A DNA stretch of 64,000 nt from Cognatiyoonia koreensis (GCF_900109295.1 NZ_FOIZ01000001.1:620001-684000); one strand, 5' to 3'. Counted from the first letter of the stretch, positions 8,312 to 17,994 are shown. Made by a program: numbers and translations. The notes: generated by a model not told the origin, from the sequence alone.

Positions 8312-10399
8312 TTATCGCCCTGTCAGAAGTGAGTTTGGATTTCGTTGGATCGTGCGTGCCAGAGCGGAAACCGCGTCGGCTGCTGCTTGAATCTCGCGCA
8401 ATGTCGCCAGTGTTTCGTTGTTGAAACGCGACCGGTCGCCATAGCCAGAGATCACGGCCTCTGTCTGCGCGACAAGTGAGTTGGCGCGGCTCGCCAGCGC
8501 GGGCAATCCTTCGACGGATTGTTCGATCGCCTGTGCAGCTTCGCTGGCCGAGGCGAGTGCCGCGTTTACGTTGTTGATTGCTCCACCTTCGCGCACTTCT
8601 TCAAGAAACAAGGACATTTCGTCCAGCGCAGCGGAAAGGGAGGCAGGAATGTCCTGCGTGGATTCGCTGCCGACCAGCGTGTTGATGCTGTCCAGCGTTG
8701 CCGTGGCTTCACTGACCAGCGCTTCAAGTTCTAGCGCGTTGGCTTTCGTCGTCAGTTCTTCTAATTGCGCGGTCACGGCAGGCAGGTTTTCGGTGCCCGC
8801 TTGCAGGTTTGCGGTGAGTGCATTCGCGCTATCGAGCGTTTCGGTCAGTTTTGCGGCCAGTTGTGCCTGGGCAATATCGGTAACGATACTATCAAAGCCG
8901 TCAATGACGCTGCGCAGTTCGGCTGGTACGGCCTGAATGTCTTCTGACCCGATCAGGTTGCGCGTATCTTCAAGCAGGGCGACCAGTTCCTGCGGTGCCT
9001 CGCGAAAGCTGTCTTCGTTGGCGAGCCGTTCAAGGCTGTCCATCAGGTCGATGGCACCTTCCATCAATTTCTCGACCGGCAGGTTGTTGATGCGGGTCAG
9101 AACGTCCTCGGCACTGTCGGCGACATCGGTGATCGCGGATTCGGTAATCGGGAAGAGCGGGTAGGGTTCAGCGTCGGTGTTCAACACAGCGATAGGTGCG
9201 TCTTCAACTTCGACAAATTCAACGATGAGCGATCCTGACAGGATGTTTCCTGTCGTCAGGCGTGCGCGCAGGCCCTGTCGAACAAAATCCGAAAGAAAGC
9301 CAAGTGCATCCTCGGTAGACGCGTTTTCACCAAGGCCGAGCCGTTCGGGTTCGATTGCAAGCACCGTACGTAGCTGTACTTGTGCGACGTTGCGATTATC
9401 GACGACGACGGCCGAAAGTTCGGTGACCTCGCCGATGCGGATACCCTGAAAGCGGACTTCTGACCCTTTCGTCAGACCACTAACGGACCCGTCAAAAAGA
9501 ACGGCAACATTCAGAACCGGCCGATCCGGGTCGGCAAACAGGCTGTCGCGTGCGGTAGATTCATCTTGAAACAGATCGAACACCTGACCGTCCCGAATGG
9601 GCTGCCCACCAGACACAACCGTGTCGAATGCGATGCCGCCCTCGATCAGGGAGGCAAGCGAGCTCACGTTCAGCTGTAGGCCAGCCGTACCAAAGTTGAC
9701 GGAGAAACCAGAGGAATCCCAAAACCGTGTCGAGGTGGTGATGCGGCGATCATAGGGATCTTCGACAAAGGCATTCACGACAACGCTTTGGCCATCGGAC
9801 GCAAGCCGTGGTGTTTCAAGATATCCGACCTGAATTCCCTTGTGCAAGATCGGCGCACCATCCGCGAGGCTGCTGCCATCGCGAGAGCGCAATACGATCT
9901 GCGTTCCCCGTTGGTTCGGCCTTATCAGCGGCGGTTCTTCAAGACCTGTAAAGACATACTGCTGCACATCGTTTTCTGTATCCCAGCTACCTTCAATGTA
10001 GACACCTGAAAGAACAGTGGACAGACCTGACACGCCGCGCAGCGACACGTCCGGTTGAACAACCCAGAACTGCGCATCATCATCAAGAAATACGGCGACT
10101 TCCTTGTCGATCTCTGCCGTGACGACGACATCGCCTAGGCCGTCGGCAAAGGTCACGCCCTCTACGCGGCCGACTTCGACATCGCGATATTTGATGAGTG
10201 TTTCGCCAGCCTTGATACCGGACGCATTTTCGAAGGTGATTTCAATCAGTGTCCCGCGACTAGCGTAATTCTGATAGGCCACACCAAGAGACACGGCCAA
10301 AGCGACCAAGGGCACGAGCCAGACAAATGAGACGCGCCTGACGCCCTTCGCCTTTGCCGGGCGCACGTCCATTTTTGCAGGTTCTTGTGTATCGCTCAT
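8312..10399 (-). CDS. pqiB: PqiB-like MCE-domain protein
   Basis: A 695-residue protein with one N-terminal membrane helix (about 25-45: VSFVWLVPLVALAVSLGVAY) and three MCE/MlaD domains, each with the pattern GxxLxxGxxVxxxGxxVG: near 48-110 (SGIKAGETLIKYRDVEVGRV), 158-220 (LADGAPILHKGIQVGYL) and 290-350 (LTKGSEVRFQGIRIGEV). The last 300 residues are helical and Ala/Glu/Leu-rich, likely the stacked coiled coil that extends the PqiB needle. It is longer than E. coli PqiB (546) because of this tail. It overlaps the upstream pqiA by four bases (ATGA). The system moves lipids or hydrophobic compounds across the periplasm and supports envelope integrity. Confidence 0.92.
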   Translation of the reverse strand: MSDTQEPAKMDVRPAKAKGVRRVSFVWLVPLVALAVSLGVAYQNYASRGTLIEITFENASGIKAGETLIKYRDVEVGRVEGVTFADGLGDVVVTAEIDKEVAVFLDDDAQFWVVQPDVSLRGVSGLSTVLSGVYIEGSWDTENDVQQYVFTGLEEPPLIRPNQRGTQIVLRSRDGSSLADGAPILHKGIQVGYLETPRLASDGQSVVVNAFVEDPYDRRITTSTRFWDSSGFSVNFGTAGLQLNVSSLASLIEGGIAFDTVVSGGQPIRDGQVFDLFQDESTARDSLFADPDRPVLNVAVLFDGSVSGLTKGSEVRFQGIRIGEVTELSAVVVDNRNVAQVQLRTVLAIEPERLGLGENASTEDALGFLSDFVRQGLRARLTTGNILSGSLIVEFVEVEDAPIAVLNTDAEPYPLFPITESAITDVADSAEDVLTRINNLPVEKLMEGAIDLMDSLERLANEDSFREAPQELVALLEDTRNLIGSEDIQAVPAELRSVIDGFDSIVTDIAQAQLAAKLTETLDSANALTANLQAGTENLPAVTAQLEELTTKANALELEALVSEATATLDSINTLVGSESTQDIPASLSAALDEMSLFLEEVREGGAINNVNAALASASEAAQAIEQSVEGLPALASRANSLVAQTEAVISGYGDRSRFNNETLATLREIQAAADAVSALARTIQRNPNSLLTGR

Positions 10400-11028
10400 T
10401 CAGATTTCCTATCGGCGTCCCAGATCATGCGGGGGTCAAAACTCTGCGCCGCAAGCATGGTGAATATCACCGAAAGCGCGAAGCTTACAGCAGCAATTCC
10501 CGGGTTGATTGAGGCGACGGTATTCAGTTGGACGAGGGCTGAAAGAATTGCGACGACGAAGACGTCAATCATGGACCATCGTCCGATAAATTCAACGATA
10601 TCATAGAGTTTGTGGCGCTGGTGCATGTTCAGTACAGACCGCTTCTGCACCGAAAGCGCAAGATAGATGATCGCAAGGAACTTGCCCAACGGAATCAGGA
10701 TCGACGCGATAAATACGATGGCCCCAATCCCGTAGTTTCCATAGTGAATCAGTTCCACAACACCGCCGATGATCGTACTTTCGCTGCTTTCGACCAGCGT
10801 GTTAGTGCGCAGCATCGGGTAGACGTTCGCCGGGATGAAGGTGATGATACCGGCGATCAGCCAGGCCCAGACATTTTGCAGGCTTTGCGGCTTGCGGCTG
10901 GCAATACGCCCTTCGCAACGGATGCAAACCGTGGCGTTGGCCTCGTGCACCTGCCCACAGTTCTGGCAGGCGACAAGACCGGCTTCGCGGGCGGTGATCA
11001 GCCCGTCTATGTGTCCAGCGCTTCCCAA
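10396..11028 (-). CDS. pqiA: PqiA-like membrane protein, second copy (TTG start)
   Basis: About 210 residues. A zinc-ribbon-like pair CQNCG ... CIRCEG is followed by four membrane helices and the PqiA signature around FIPANVYPMLRTNTL. It corresponds to the second PqiA domain of the 417-residue E. coli protein, here encoded as a separate gene. The start is placed at TTG 11028, with an AGG 8 bases upstream inside the end of the preceding pqiA gene, giving a 22-base overlap. The frame is open further upstream to 11184, but that part is out-of-frame sequence of the neighbouring gene and low in family likeness. It probably works with PqiB as the inner-membrane part of the lipid transport system. 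Confidence 0.85.
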   Translation of the reverse strand: MGSAGHIDGLITAREAGLVACQNCGQVHEANATVCIRCEGRIASRKPQSLQNVWAWLIAGIITFIPANVYPMLRTNTLVESSESTIIGGVVELIHYGNYGIGAIVFIASILIPLGKFLAIIYLALSVQKRSVLNMHQRHKLYDIVEFIGRWSMIDVFVVAILSALVQLNTVASINPGIAAVSFALSVIFTMLAAQSFDPRMIWDADRKSE

Positions 11029-11726
11029 ATCGAATACCTGCAGATGAGTTGATCTTTGAGAACCGTGATCACCACGAGTCCGGCGAAAGCCCAGAACGCA
11101 GGGCCGATCGTCACGGTCGCAAGACCGGCGACCTTGATCAGGGCAACAGTCACCCCGACCATGAAGATTTCCGCCATCGCCCATGGCCGCAGTCGCGACG
11201 CCAGCCTGAACATCGCACGTGCGCCCTTGCGTGGTCGTTGACCGCGCACAAGCGGCCCGATCACATAGATCAGCGCTGCAAGTCGGGTGAGTGGCAGAAT
11301 GATGATGAAAAATGCAACAGCTATTGCAAGCGGGATGGCAAGCCCGTCGTTAAATGCAAGGATTGCACCCACAACCGACGTTGCATTGTGGTTGCCTGCC
11401 ACGTCGAGGTCGAGAAACGGAAAACTGATCGCAGCAAGCATCAAGACAAATGCCGTAAGCGCAAGCGCGAGGATCCGGGCAAACGCTTCGGGCTGATGCG
11501 TCATGATCGCGATGCCGCAACGCTGGCAATACGCCTTTTCACCCGCCGCGAGCGAAGTGGCGACGTGCAGCGTGTCGCAATGCGGGCAAGCAACAAGATC
11601 AGAAAGGGGCGGCAGCGACATTAATGGTGCGTTCGTGAATGGCAGATGCGAGCCGTATATACCCAGCGTCGCGCCGACGCCACCGCGCAATCGCGTGATG
11701 ACGTCAGGCTTTTTAGGGTTTGTCAT
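11007..11726 (-). CDS. pqiA: PqiA-like membrane protein, first copy
   Basis: A membrane protein with an N-terminal zinc-ribbon (VACPHC and YCQRCG) and four helices; it is equivalent to the first half of E. coli PqiA. The start is uncertain. The frame is open from a GTG at 11909. An ATG at 11621 gives the family-like spacing of about 12 residues before the first Cys but has no Shine-Dalgarno. The ATG at 11726 has a weak GGA site 8 bases upstream and is used here. The stop overlaps the next pqiA gene. It is the first gene of the pqiAABC operon and probably carries inner-membrane lipid handling. Confidence 0.82.
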   Translation of the reverse strand: MTNPKKPDVITRLRGGVGATLGIYGSHLPFTNAPLMSLPPLSDLVACPHCDTLHVATSLAAGEKAYCQRCGIAIMTHQPEAFARILALALTAFVLMLAAISFPFLDLDVAGNHNATSVVGAILAFNDGLAIPLAIAVAFFIIILPLTRLAALIYVIGPLVRGQRPRKGARAMFRLASRLRPWAMAEIFMVGVTVALIKVAGLATVTIGPAFWAFAGLVVITVLKDQLICRYSIWEALDT

Positions 11727-12088
11727 TTCCGTGATCCGTGTCAAATTATCTGCTGCTTTGGCCAAGTCCGCCATCGCATTTTGCGGATTCAGATCGAGAC
11801 ATGCGGGGGTTCCATTGTCCCGGGCCGCACGCTGTTTCAGGAAGACCCGCAAGGTTGCCTCATCTTTACAGGTGCCTGAAAGACGAAACACATTGCGCGC
11901 CTGTTCCACAAAGTAAATGCGTATGCCCTGTCTGTTTTTCCGCCGTTGCCGGCACCTTCCTCACCTCAGCTCGAAACCATTTCAGCATCGCGCAGTGATC
12001 CCAAAAGTTTCTAGTCTGTGGGCATTTCAACATAATTTATCTACATTAAAACAGTTTGTTACGCGATCGTGTTCAGGTAAAAGTGACC
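11727..12088. other. Upstream region of pqi operon, start unresolved
   Basis: Bases 11727-11909 remain open in the pqiA frame from a GTG at 11909 and could be an N-terminal extension of 61 residues, but they lack PqiA likeness. Bases 11990-12065 are AT-rich (e.g. ACATAATTTATCTACATTAAAA) compared with the neighbours, fitting a promoter for the minus-strand pqi operon, though I cannot fix -35 and -10 boxes. Confidence 0.4.
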
Positions 12089-12718
12089 TCAGGGCGTCAA
12101 CGTAAACTCTGCTGTGATGATATGGTCGCGCACCCTTTGCGCGTTGGGGATATCATTGCTTTCAGCGCGGCGGGTTGCCACTGTCCGGCTGTAGTTGAGA
12201 TTGAGCCAGCGCTGGATTAGCCGCGCACGCAGCTCGGGCATTGGTACGTCAAGGAATGCAGTAATATCCCAGTATTGCTGCAACTCGGTCCACGGGTCTT
12301 CATCGAAAAGCAGGTAATTCCCTTCGACAATGATCACGGGGCAGTCGGGTGGAATATGCACAGCGCCAGCAATCGCAAGATCGCGGGGCCGGTCGAAAAC
12401 CGGTGCATAGACGTCTTCTGCGGATGCAAGAGCCTTGACCAACCTGACAAGTCCGCCGGCATCAAAGGTTTCCGGCGCGCCCTTGCGCTGCATCAGGCCG
12501 CGATCCTCTAGAATGCGGTTGTCGAGGTGAAAACCGTCCATGGGGACAACGACATTTCGCGTTTTCTGGTCGCTCAGGCGGCGGCTCAGTTCACTTGCCA
12601 GTGTCGATTTACCGCTGCCCGGCGCACCCGCAACGGCAATGATAATCCGGTCCTGCGTGGCTTTGAGCGCGTAGATCCGATCAGCCAACTGGTTGATGTG
12701 ATGTGAAATATCTTGCAC
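12089..12718 (-). CDS. Nucleoside/carbohydrate kinase of the uridine kinase-like P-loop family
   Basis: A 209-residue P-loop protein with Walker A GAPGSGKST at 31-39, the substrate loop VVPMDGFHLDNRIL and EGNYLLFDEDPW, all typical of the PRK/URK-like family annotated as nucleoside/nucleotide kinase (FrcK- or PanK-like). A conserved Arg-rich lid (RARLIQRWLNLNYS) follows. The exact substrate is not deducible. In relatives near sugar ABC transporters it phosphorylates imported sugars, but no such transporter is adjacent here. It ends 179 bases before the open pqiA frame on the same strand and is divergent from the YihY gene. Confidence 0.8.
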   Translation of the reverse strand: MQDISHHINQLADRIYALKATQDRIIIAVAGAPGSGKSTLASELSRRLSDQKTRNVVVPMDGFHLDNRILEDRGLMQRKGAPETFDAGGLVRLVKALASAEDVYAPVFDRPRDLAIAGAVHIPPDCPVIIVEGNYLLFDEDPWTELQQYWDITAFLDVPMPELRARLIQRWLNLNYSRTVATRRAESNDIPNAQRVRDHIITAEFTLTP

Positions 12719-12861
12719 GTGTCTGCCTGTCTTCGCTTTTTCGTCTGTCTTAGCCGAACGATTACGGCCCCGCGACGAAAAAATGCCCCTCGGCTTGAAA
12801 CTGCCGATGGTCAGAGGCAGGCTTGCGCACTAAGTAAGCGCAAAGACAAAGGGATGAGCGC

Positions 12862-13719
12862 TTGGAAGTTGAAAAGCCATGGTATCTGCGGTTTTACCGC
12901 ATGTTGTTTGGTGTTTGGACAACTGCATCGGATCGAAACATCGGTTTGATCTCTGCCGGTGTGGCGTTCTTCGGCATGTTTGCAATCTTTCCGGCGATCG
13001 CGGCGGTGATCGCTGTTTTTGGTCTTCTTGCGGATCCGGTTGTTGTCGCCGAACAGTTGGCACTGATGAAAGACATCATCCCAAGCGATGCTTATGCAAT
13101 TCTGACCGGTCAGATAATGCGGCTTCTTGGCGCGCGTGGAGAGACGCTTGGCTGGGCGACTTTCGTATCCATTGCGCTGGCGCTTTGGGCTGCACGGGCA
13201 GGGGTCGCAGGCCTGATCGGCGGTCTGAACGAAATCGCAAAACGCCCACCCCGCAACGGCATCAAGCAGATCGTCGTGGCGTTGACTTTGACGATCTGCC
13301 TTGTCGCGCTGGCGGTTACGGCCTTGTTCGCGGTTATTGTCGCGCCGATCATTCTGGCATTCGCCCCGCTGACCGAAGGAAACGCTAATGTGCTTGAAGG
13401 CGTGCGCTGGGTCGTTGCGTTGGTCGCGCTCTATGCGGCGTTAAGCCTGCTTTACCGTTTCGGGCCAAACCAGCGCCACGCTCGGCTGCGCTGGTTTACC
13501 ATCGGCGCGGTGACCGTCATCTTCCTTTGGATCGCTGCGTCATTCGGGTTGTCTTACTATCTTTCCAACTTCGCGAGTTACAATGAGGTCTACGGTTCGA
13601 TTGGTGCCGTGATCGGTATGTTGCTTTGGCTTTACATTACGGCCTATCTCATTCTGCTAGGTGCGGCATTAAATCTACACATTCACGGAAAAGTGGCGGG
13701 CGACCCGGTTTCGGAATAG
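12862..13719 (+). CDS. YihY/BrkB family inner-membrane protein
   Basis: A 285-residue protein with about six membrane helices. It has the family features ISAGVAFFGMFAIFPAIAAVIAVFG near the N-terminus, a central LWAARAGVAGLIGGLNE segment, and the C-terminal YNEVYGSIGAVIGMLLWLY motif. The start is TTG at 12862 because AAGGGA lies 7 bases upstream; the nearby ATG at 12854 is in another frame. YihY/BrkB proteins (once called ribonuclease BN) are of unclear function and have been proposed as transporters. It stands alone before the adhesin/T1SS cluster, with a 167-base gap holding a dyad. Confidence 0.88.
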   Translation: MEVEKPWYLRFYRMLFGVWTTASDRNIGLISAGVAFFGMFAIFPAIAAVIAVFGLLADPVVVAEQLALMKDIIPSDAYAILTGQIMRLLGARGETLGWATFVSIALALWAARAGVAGLIGGLNEIAKRPPRNGIKQIVVALTLTICLVALAVTALFAVIVAPIILAFAPLTEGNANVLEGVRWVVALVALYAALSLLYRFGPNQRHARLRWFTIGAVTVIFLWIAASFGLSYYLSNFASYNEVYGSIGAVIGMLLWLYITAYLILLGAALNLHIHGKVAGDPVSE

Positions 13720-13806
13720 CTAGCAAATTCTGAAAAAATTGAATTGTGGCAAAAGTTTGCCGGAATTCGGGCGATCTTTGCGCAAAATTCCCCCTAGAAA
13801 TCGAAG

Positions 13807-13826
13807 AACACCCTAGATACGGTGTT
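13807..13826 (+). promoter_or_regulatory. Dyad upstream of the BapA-like adhesin
   Basis: AACACC (13807-13812) and GGTGTT (13821-13826) form an inverted repeat centred on CTAGATAC, 61 bases before the adhesin start. The central TAGATA could also serve as a -10 box. It may be an operator for the adhesin/T1SS genes; this rests on symmetry and location alone. Confidence 0.35.
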
Positions 13827-13886
13827 TCTAATGAAAATTGACGCGACCCCGTGAATGAGGGCGCGCATATGAGGCGGAGCAGTATT

Positions 13887-16586
13887 ATGTCAGCGATTAA
13901 TTTCGTTGTCCGTGGAGACGCGGGCGTCGTGGAACGTGGAGCCGTTGGGGCATCCGGTTCTGATTCAATTGTTGTTGGAGCAGGGCAGGACATCTCTCTG
14001 AACCTCCAGCGCAACAGCGTTCTTTCCTACACGCGCAATGGGCAAGCACTGCAAATCACACTGGTTGATGGCCAGACGATTACACTGCAGGGCTTCTTTT
14101 CTCCGGATGGTGTCGCAGAGAACAAGCTGTTCCTGTCTGCAAGCGGCCAGTTGGCCGAAGTCCAGTTGGTCGCAGGTGAGGGCAACCTGCTTTACGGTCA
14201 ATATGTTGACGCGGACGCTTTTGGTAAGTGGTCGCCTGACGACGCACTTTATTTCACCGATGACGGCGGCATTGCCATCGCAGGCGTAGAGCCGTCTGGC
14301 CCCGACGCGGGCATGTTGGGCGTTCCGCTTCTGGGCGGCCTTGGTGGCCTTGGCAGCACAGCGGCGATCGGTGCTGCTGGTCTTGGTGGCGCGCTGTTGC
14401 TAAGCGGCGGCAGTGAAGGCGGCGAAGGTGGGGCGGTCAGCCCGGGTGGGGAAGACCCCGATCCTGTTGATCCTGATCCCGTCGATCCAGATCCGGTTGA
14501 CCCCGATCCAATTGATCCCCCGGAAGTTGCGATCACGGATGGCGTCAAGAGCGTTGGTCACACAGTAAACGACGAAGATCATTCTGATGGGGTCGAAATC
14601 TCCGGCACTGGAACCCCTGGTGCGACCGGAACGATCACTGTCGGCGACGTCACCAAGGATGTGGTCATCGGTGAAGATGGCACCTGGACTGTTTCACTGA
14701 CAACCGAAGAGGTTGAGGGCGGTGAATATGAAACTGGCGTCAGCATCACGGTTACGAACGAAGGCGGGTCTACCACTGCAACCGACACGCTTGTCATCGA
14801 CACGATCACGACGGTCACAATCGATACCAGCGCAGCTGGCGGCGACGGTACTGTCAACGAGGTCGAGCATGTTGACGGCGTTACCGTAAACGGCCTGGCC
14901 GAAGCGAACGCGACAGTGGTTGTCACGACATCCGGTGGCGCGACGCAAACTGTCATGGCGACGTCCGAAGGTACGTGGACAGCGACTTTCGCATCTTCCG
15001 AAGTTGCGGAAGGCACATATGATCTGGGCGTGACTGCGGTTTCCACTGATGCGTTCGGAAATACAGCCACGGCGTCCGGTTCGGTCCATGTGGATACCGA
15101 GCTTGATGTCACAATCAACTATCGCAACGTCGAGGGCGACGGGGTTGTCAACGCAGTTGAACAGTCCGACGGTGTAGATATCACCGGCACGACAGAAGCC
15201 GGCGCCAGCGTTGTTGTAACCTTCGGTACGGGAACCCGCACTGTGACGGCCGATGGCAGCGGCAACTGGAGCGCAAGTTTCACAGCCTCTGAAGTGCCAA
15301 CAGGCGAACTTGAGGCACCGGTCACCGCAACGGCGACGGATGCTGCGGGCAACGTTGCAACGACGACACGCGACATCACCATCGACACTGAAATCGACGT
15401 CACGCTGGAAGAAACCGGCGGTGGTGTGGATGGTGTGATCAACGCGGTTGAACGCGGTGACGGCGTGCTGCTGAGCGGTGAAACCGATCCGAATGCGATG
15501 GTCGAAGTGACGTTCCAGGGTATCACGCGCGAAACGCAGGCTGACTCGGATGGTAACTGGGCCGTCGGTTATACCGGAGGCGAACTGCCCACCGGCAATA
15601 TCGAAACGGATCTGCCTGTAGCGGTCGTTGCGACTGATGAAGCCGGCAACGTTGCAACAACAAGCGGCACGGTAACACTGGATACATACGTCAACCGTCT
15701 TGCGTCGACATCCAGCCCGATTGAGGGCGACGATGTGGTCAACAACGCAGAAGCGTCCGATGGCATCACACTGACGGGTGTGGTCGAAAAGGGCTCTACG
15801 GTGAAAGCCACATTCGAAGGCGTCACGAAGGCGGCAACAGTGACCAGCGACGGGACATGGACCGTTACATTCGATGCGAATGAAATCCCATCGGGCACAT
15901 ATGACGCAGTGGTCAAGATCGACGCAACAGATGCGGCTGGCAACAAAGCTTCAATCAACGAAACCTTTGCTGTCGATACCGACGCGCCTGATGCGGCGGA
16001 CGTGACAGGCTTCATCGAAGTGCAAAACGACACGGCAGGTGCGATCATCCGCGCAAGCTCTGACGTGATCAGCGGCGAAAACGACGTCACGATCCATCAG
16101 GTCGGCGAAGGTGCCGCCGGTGGCGCGAAAGAGATCGCGGCAACGGGTGGCCAAGTCGGTGGGAACATCTACTACGGCTTTGATGACGAGTATGTGGTGC
16201 CCAACGGCTCGCATCTGGTGGTCCAGAAAGAGGACGATGCGGGTAACACCAATTCGACGCTTATGGTGCTGGACGTGAACGGCAATGACAACGTCGATAT
16301 CACTGCCGGTGCACTGGATGGCTTCAACATCGGTGCGATTGATCTGGAGCACGCCGAAGACAGCGTCGTCGATCTGTCCACAGCCGATCTGGAAGCGATG
16401 TCTGCCAATGACAACATCCTTGTGATCCACGGTCGTGATACGGATACGGTCAATCTGGACGGTGCAGCCGCCAAGACCGGAACCGAGACGATCAACGGCA
16501 AGGACTATGACGTCTACAGCGTTGGCGATGATGGCGGGCAGCTGATCATCAACAGCGACATCATGTTCAACCAGAACGTGGTCTAA
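13887..16586 (+). CDS. BapA-like adhesin with Ig-like repeats, type I secreted
   Basis: A 899-residue protein from the ATG at 13887, chosen because GGAG lies 7 bases upstream and BapA-prefix domains usually begin MxxINFVVR; two upstream ATGs at 13851 and 13869 are weaker. Residues 1-125 match the BapA prefix-like domain (NFVVRGDAGVVERGAV and VQLVAGEGNLLYGQY). A Gly-rich hydrophobic stretch and a DPVDPDP repeat linker (about 190-215) follow. Five Ig-like domains of about 95 residues come next, each with the pattern DG(V/I)xxxGxxxxGAxVxVT, WTxxF and TxTDAxGN. The C-terminal 130 residues end in a likely T1SS signal (INGKDYDVYSVGDDGGQLII). The role is cell-cell or surface adhesion and biofilm formation. 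The type I exporter genes follow directly. Confidence 0.88.
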   Translation: MSAINFVVRGDAGVVERGAVGASGSDSIVVGAGQDISLNLQRNSVLSYTRNGQALQITLVDGQTITLQGFFSPDGVAENKLFLSASGQLAEVQLVAGEGNLLYGQYVDADAFGKWSPDDALYFTDDGGIAIAGVEPSGPDAGMLGVPLLGGLGGLGSTAAIGAAGLGGALLLSGGSEGGEGGAVSPGGEDPDPVDPDPVDPDPVDPDPIDPPEVAITDGVKSVGHTVNDEDHSDGVEISGTGTPGATGTITVGDVTKDVVIGEDGTWTVSLTTEEVEGGEYETGVSITVTNEGGSTTATDTLVIDTITTVTIDTSAAGGDGTVNEVEHVDGVTVNGLAEANATVVVTTSGGATQTVMATSEGTWTATFASSEVAEGTYDLGVTAVSTDAFGNTATASGSVHVDTELDVTINYRNVEGDGVVNAVEQSDGVDITGTTEAGASVVVTFGTGTRTVTADGSGNWSASFTASEVPTGELEAPVTATATDAAGNVATTTRDITIDTEIDVTLEETGGGVDGVINAVERGDGVLLSGETDPNAMVEVTFQGITRETQADSDGNWAVGYTGGELPTGNIETDLPVAVVATDEAGNVATTSGTVTLDTYVNRLASTSSPIEGDDVVNNAEASDGITLTGVVEKGSTVKATFEGVTKAATVTSDGTWTVTFDANEIPSGTYDAVVKIDATDAAGNKASINETFAVDTDAPDAADVTGFIEVQNDTAGAIIRASSDVISGENDVTIHQVGEGAAGGAKEIAATGGQVGGNIYYGFDDEYVVPNGSHLVVQKEDDAGNTNSTLMVLDVNGNDNVDITAGALDGFNIGAIDLEHAEDSVVDLSTADLEAMSANDNILVIHGRDTDTVNLDGAAAKTGTETINGKDYDVYSVGDDGGQLIINSDIMFNQNVV

Positions 16587-16592
16587 GACTTC

Positions 16593-16620
16593 TAGGGGCG
16601 CAGCACATGCGCCCCTACTT
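16593..16620 (+). terminator. Hairpin between adhesin and T1SS genes
   Basis: TAGGGGCGCA (16593-16602) pairs perfectly with TGCGCCCCTA (16608-16617) around GCACA. The following CTT is a poor T tract, so it may terminate or only attenuate, which would give more adhesin than exporter. Confidence 0.6.
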
Positions 16621-16665
16621 CCCGACCCGGGACAAAAAACAAAAACACTTCGGGGGGCAGGCGGT

Positions 16666-17994
16666 ATGAAAGAGGGCAGGGCAAATCTATCTCGGGCAGC
16701 GGTGTTGCTTGCAGTGTTCGCACTGCCTGCATGTCTGCCGACAGATGGTTTGAACCTTGATGCGCCTCTGTCCATGCTTGGCGGCGACAAGGCTGCGAAT
16801 GCATCCGCCCCTGCGCAGACGCTTGAGGTCGAGCAGGCCAATGGCACACAATCGGAAATTATCAACGGACTGCTGAACCGGCGGTCCGTTTTGCAATCTG
16901 GCCCATACCAAGACGTGGCAAGCGCCGTGCTGGCCGCGAATTCCCGCGCCGCCGAGGCTGACCTGCGTGCAGCAAAGCTGAGATCACAGGCAAGGGCCAA
17001 CAACTGGCTGCCGACGCTTGGCCCTACAGTCAGCCTGACGTCGCTTGGCGATGTTGTCACTGGCCTGGTTGTCGATGCTGTCCTGTTCGACAACGGACGC
17101 AAGCGGGCTGAACGCGATTATGCTGCCGCTGACGTCGAAGTCGCAGCTGTGACCCTTGCCCAAGATACGAACGACCGCGTTCTTCAAGGTCTGGAGCTTT
17201 ACCTGACTGCGCAGCAGGCGCTCGCCCGCGCAGAGGTCAACAAGGCCGCAATGTCAAAGATGGAACGCTTTGAATACATCATGTCTGAACGGGTCCGTGG
17301 CGGTGTGTCCGGCCGTGTTGATCTGCAAATTGTACAGCAAAAGCTGAACCAGATGCGCGCCGATATGGCGTCAGACCAAGAAGCCGCAGCCGCGGCGCTT
17401 TCCGAACTCTCTGCGATGTCCGCAAGCCCGGTGACGGGTATCTCTGGTGTCTCCTCCCTCACCACGGATCTGACAGCGCAGCCCCTCAGCGTCATGAAAG
17501 CTGAAGCTGAGGCAACCCGCGCTGTCGCCGAGGCAACCGTTGCCCGCGCAGGCTTTCTCCCGAGCCTGACTGCAAGTGGCAACCTCGCCGATGGCGGCAG
17601 TGGCGGGCTGACGGTCGGGGCGGCCAATGGCATCGGTTTTGGTCTTGGTGCCAATCTTGAGGCCATCGAACAGCAGCGCGCAGCCGCGCAGGCCCGTGTC
17701 GGGCAGGTGCAGGAAGACGCAAATCGCCGCCTGCGTGCCCTGGAGGGCGAATTGACATCTTTGCGCCGACAGGAAGCACAGGCGCAGACGCTCGCCGCAC
17801 AAGCTGCGGCAAACTACGATATTTTTGCAGAACAGCAGCGGGCCGGACAGCGCACCGTTCCCGAAGCCGTTGGCATTTTTGAAACGAAGGTCCGCACGGA
17901 ACGCGAGGCTGCGGCGTTGCGGTACGACGTTGCGCGTGTGGATTTGAAGATTGCCGCCCTGAAGGGCGTGTTGGTGAATGGGGACCAGATATGA
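16666..17994 (+). CDS. TolC-like outer-membrane component of type I secretion
   Basis: A 442-residue outer-membrane efflux protein with a lipoprotein signal (LAVFALPACLP, Cys24) and a helical TolC core. Repeated LRAAKLRSQARANNWLPTLGP and RAVAEATVARAGFLPSLTAS segments are the two internal TolC repeats. In a type I system it forms the exit channel across the outer membrane. The gene is preceded by a GGGGGG-rich ribosome site and overlaps the ABC gene by four bases (ATGA). Context marks it as the partner of the following ABC transporter and HlyD-like adaptor. Confidence 0.88.
   Translation: MKEGRANLSRAAVLLAVFALPACLPTDGLNLDAPLSMLGGDKAANASAPAQTLEVEQANGTQSEIINGLLNRRSVLQSGPYQDVASAVLAANSRAAEADLRAAKLRSQARANNWLPTLGPTVSLTSLGDVVTGLVVDAVLFDNGRKRAERDYAAADVEVAAVTLAQDTNDRVLQGLELYLTAQQALARAEVNKAAMSKMERFEYIMSERVRGGVSGRVDLQIVQQKLNQMRADMASDQEAAAAALSELSAMSASPVTGISGVSSLTTDLTAQPLSVMKAEAEATRAVAEATVARAGFLPSLTASGNLADGGSGGLTVGAANGIGFGLGANLEAIEQQRAAAQARVGQVQEDANRRLRALEGELTSLRRQEAQAQTLAAQAAANYDIFAEQQRAGQRTVPEAVGIFETKVRTEREAAALRYDVARVDLKIAALKGVLVNGDQI

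Noticed and set aside
15951..17102. 383-codon minus-strand frame across adhesin end and TolC start
   Set aside because: Antisense to two well supported genes and to a hairpin; no family likeness.
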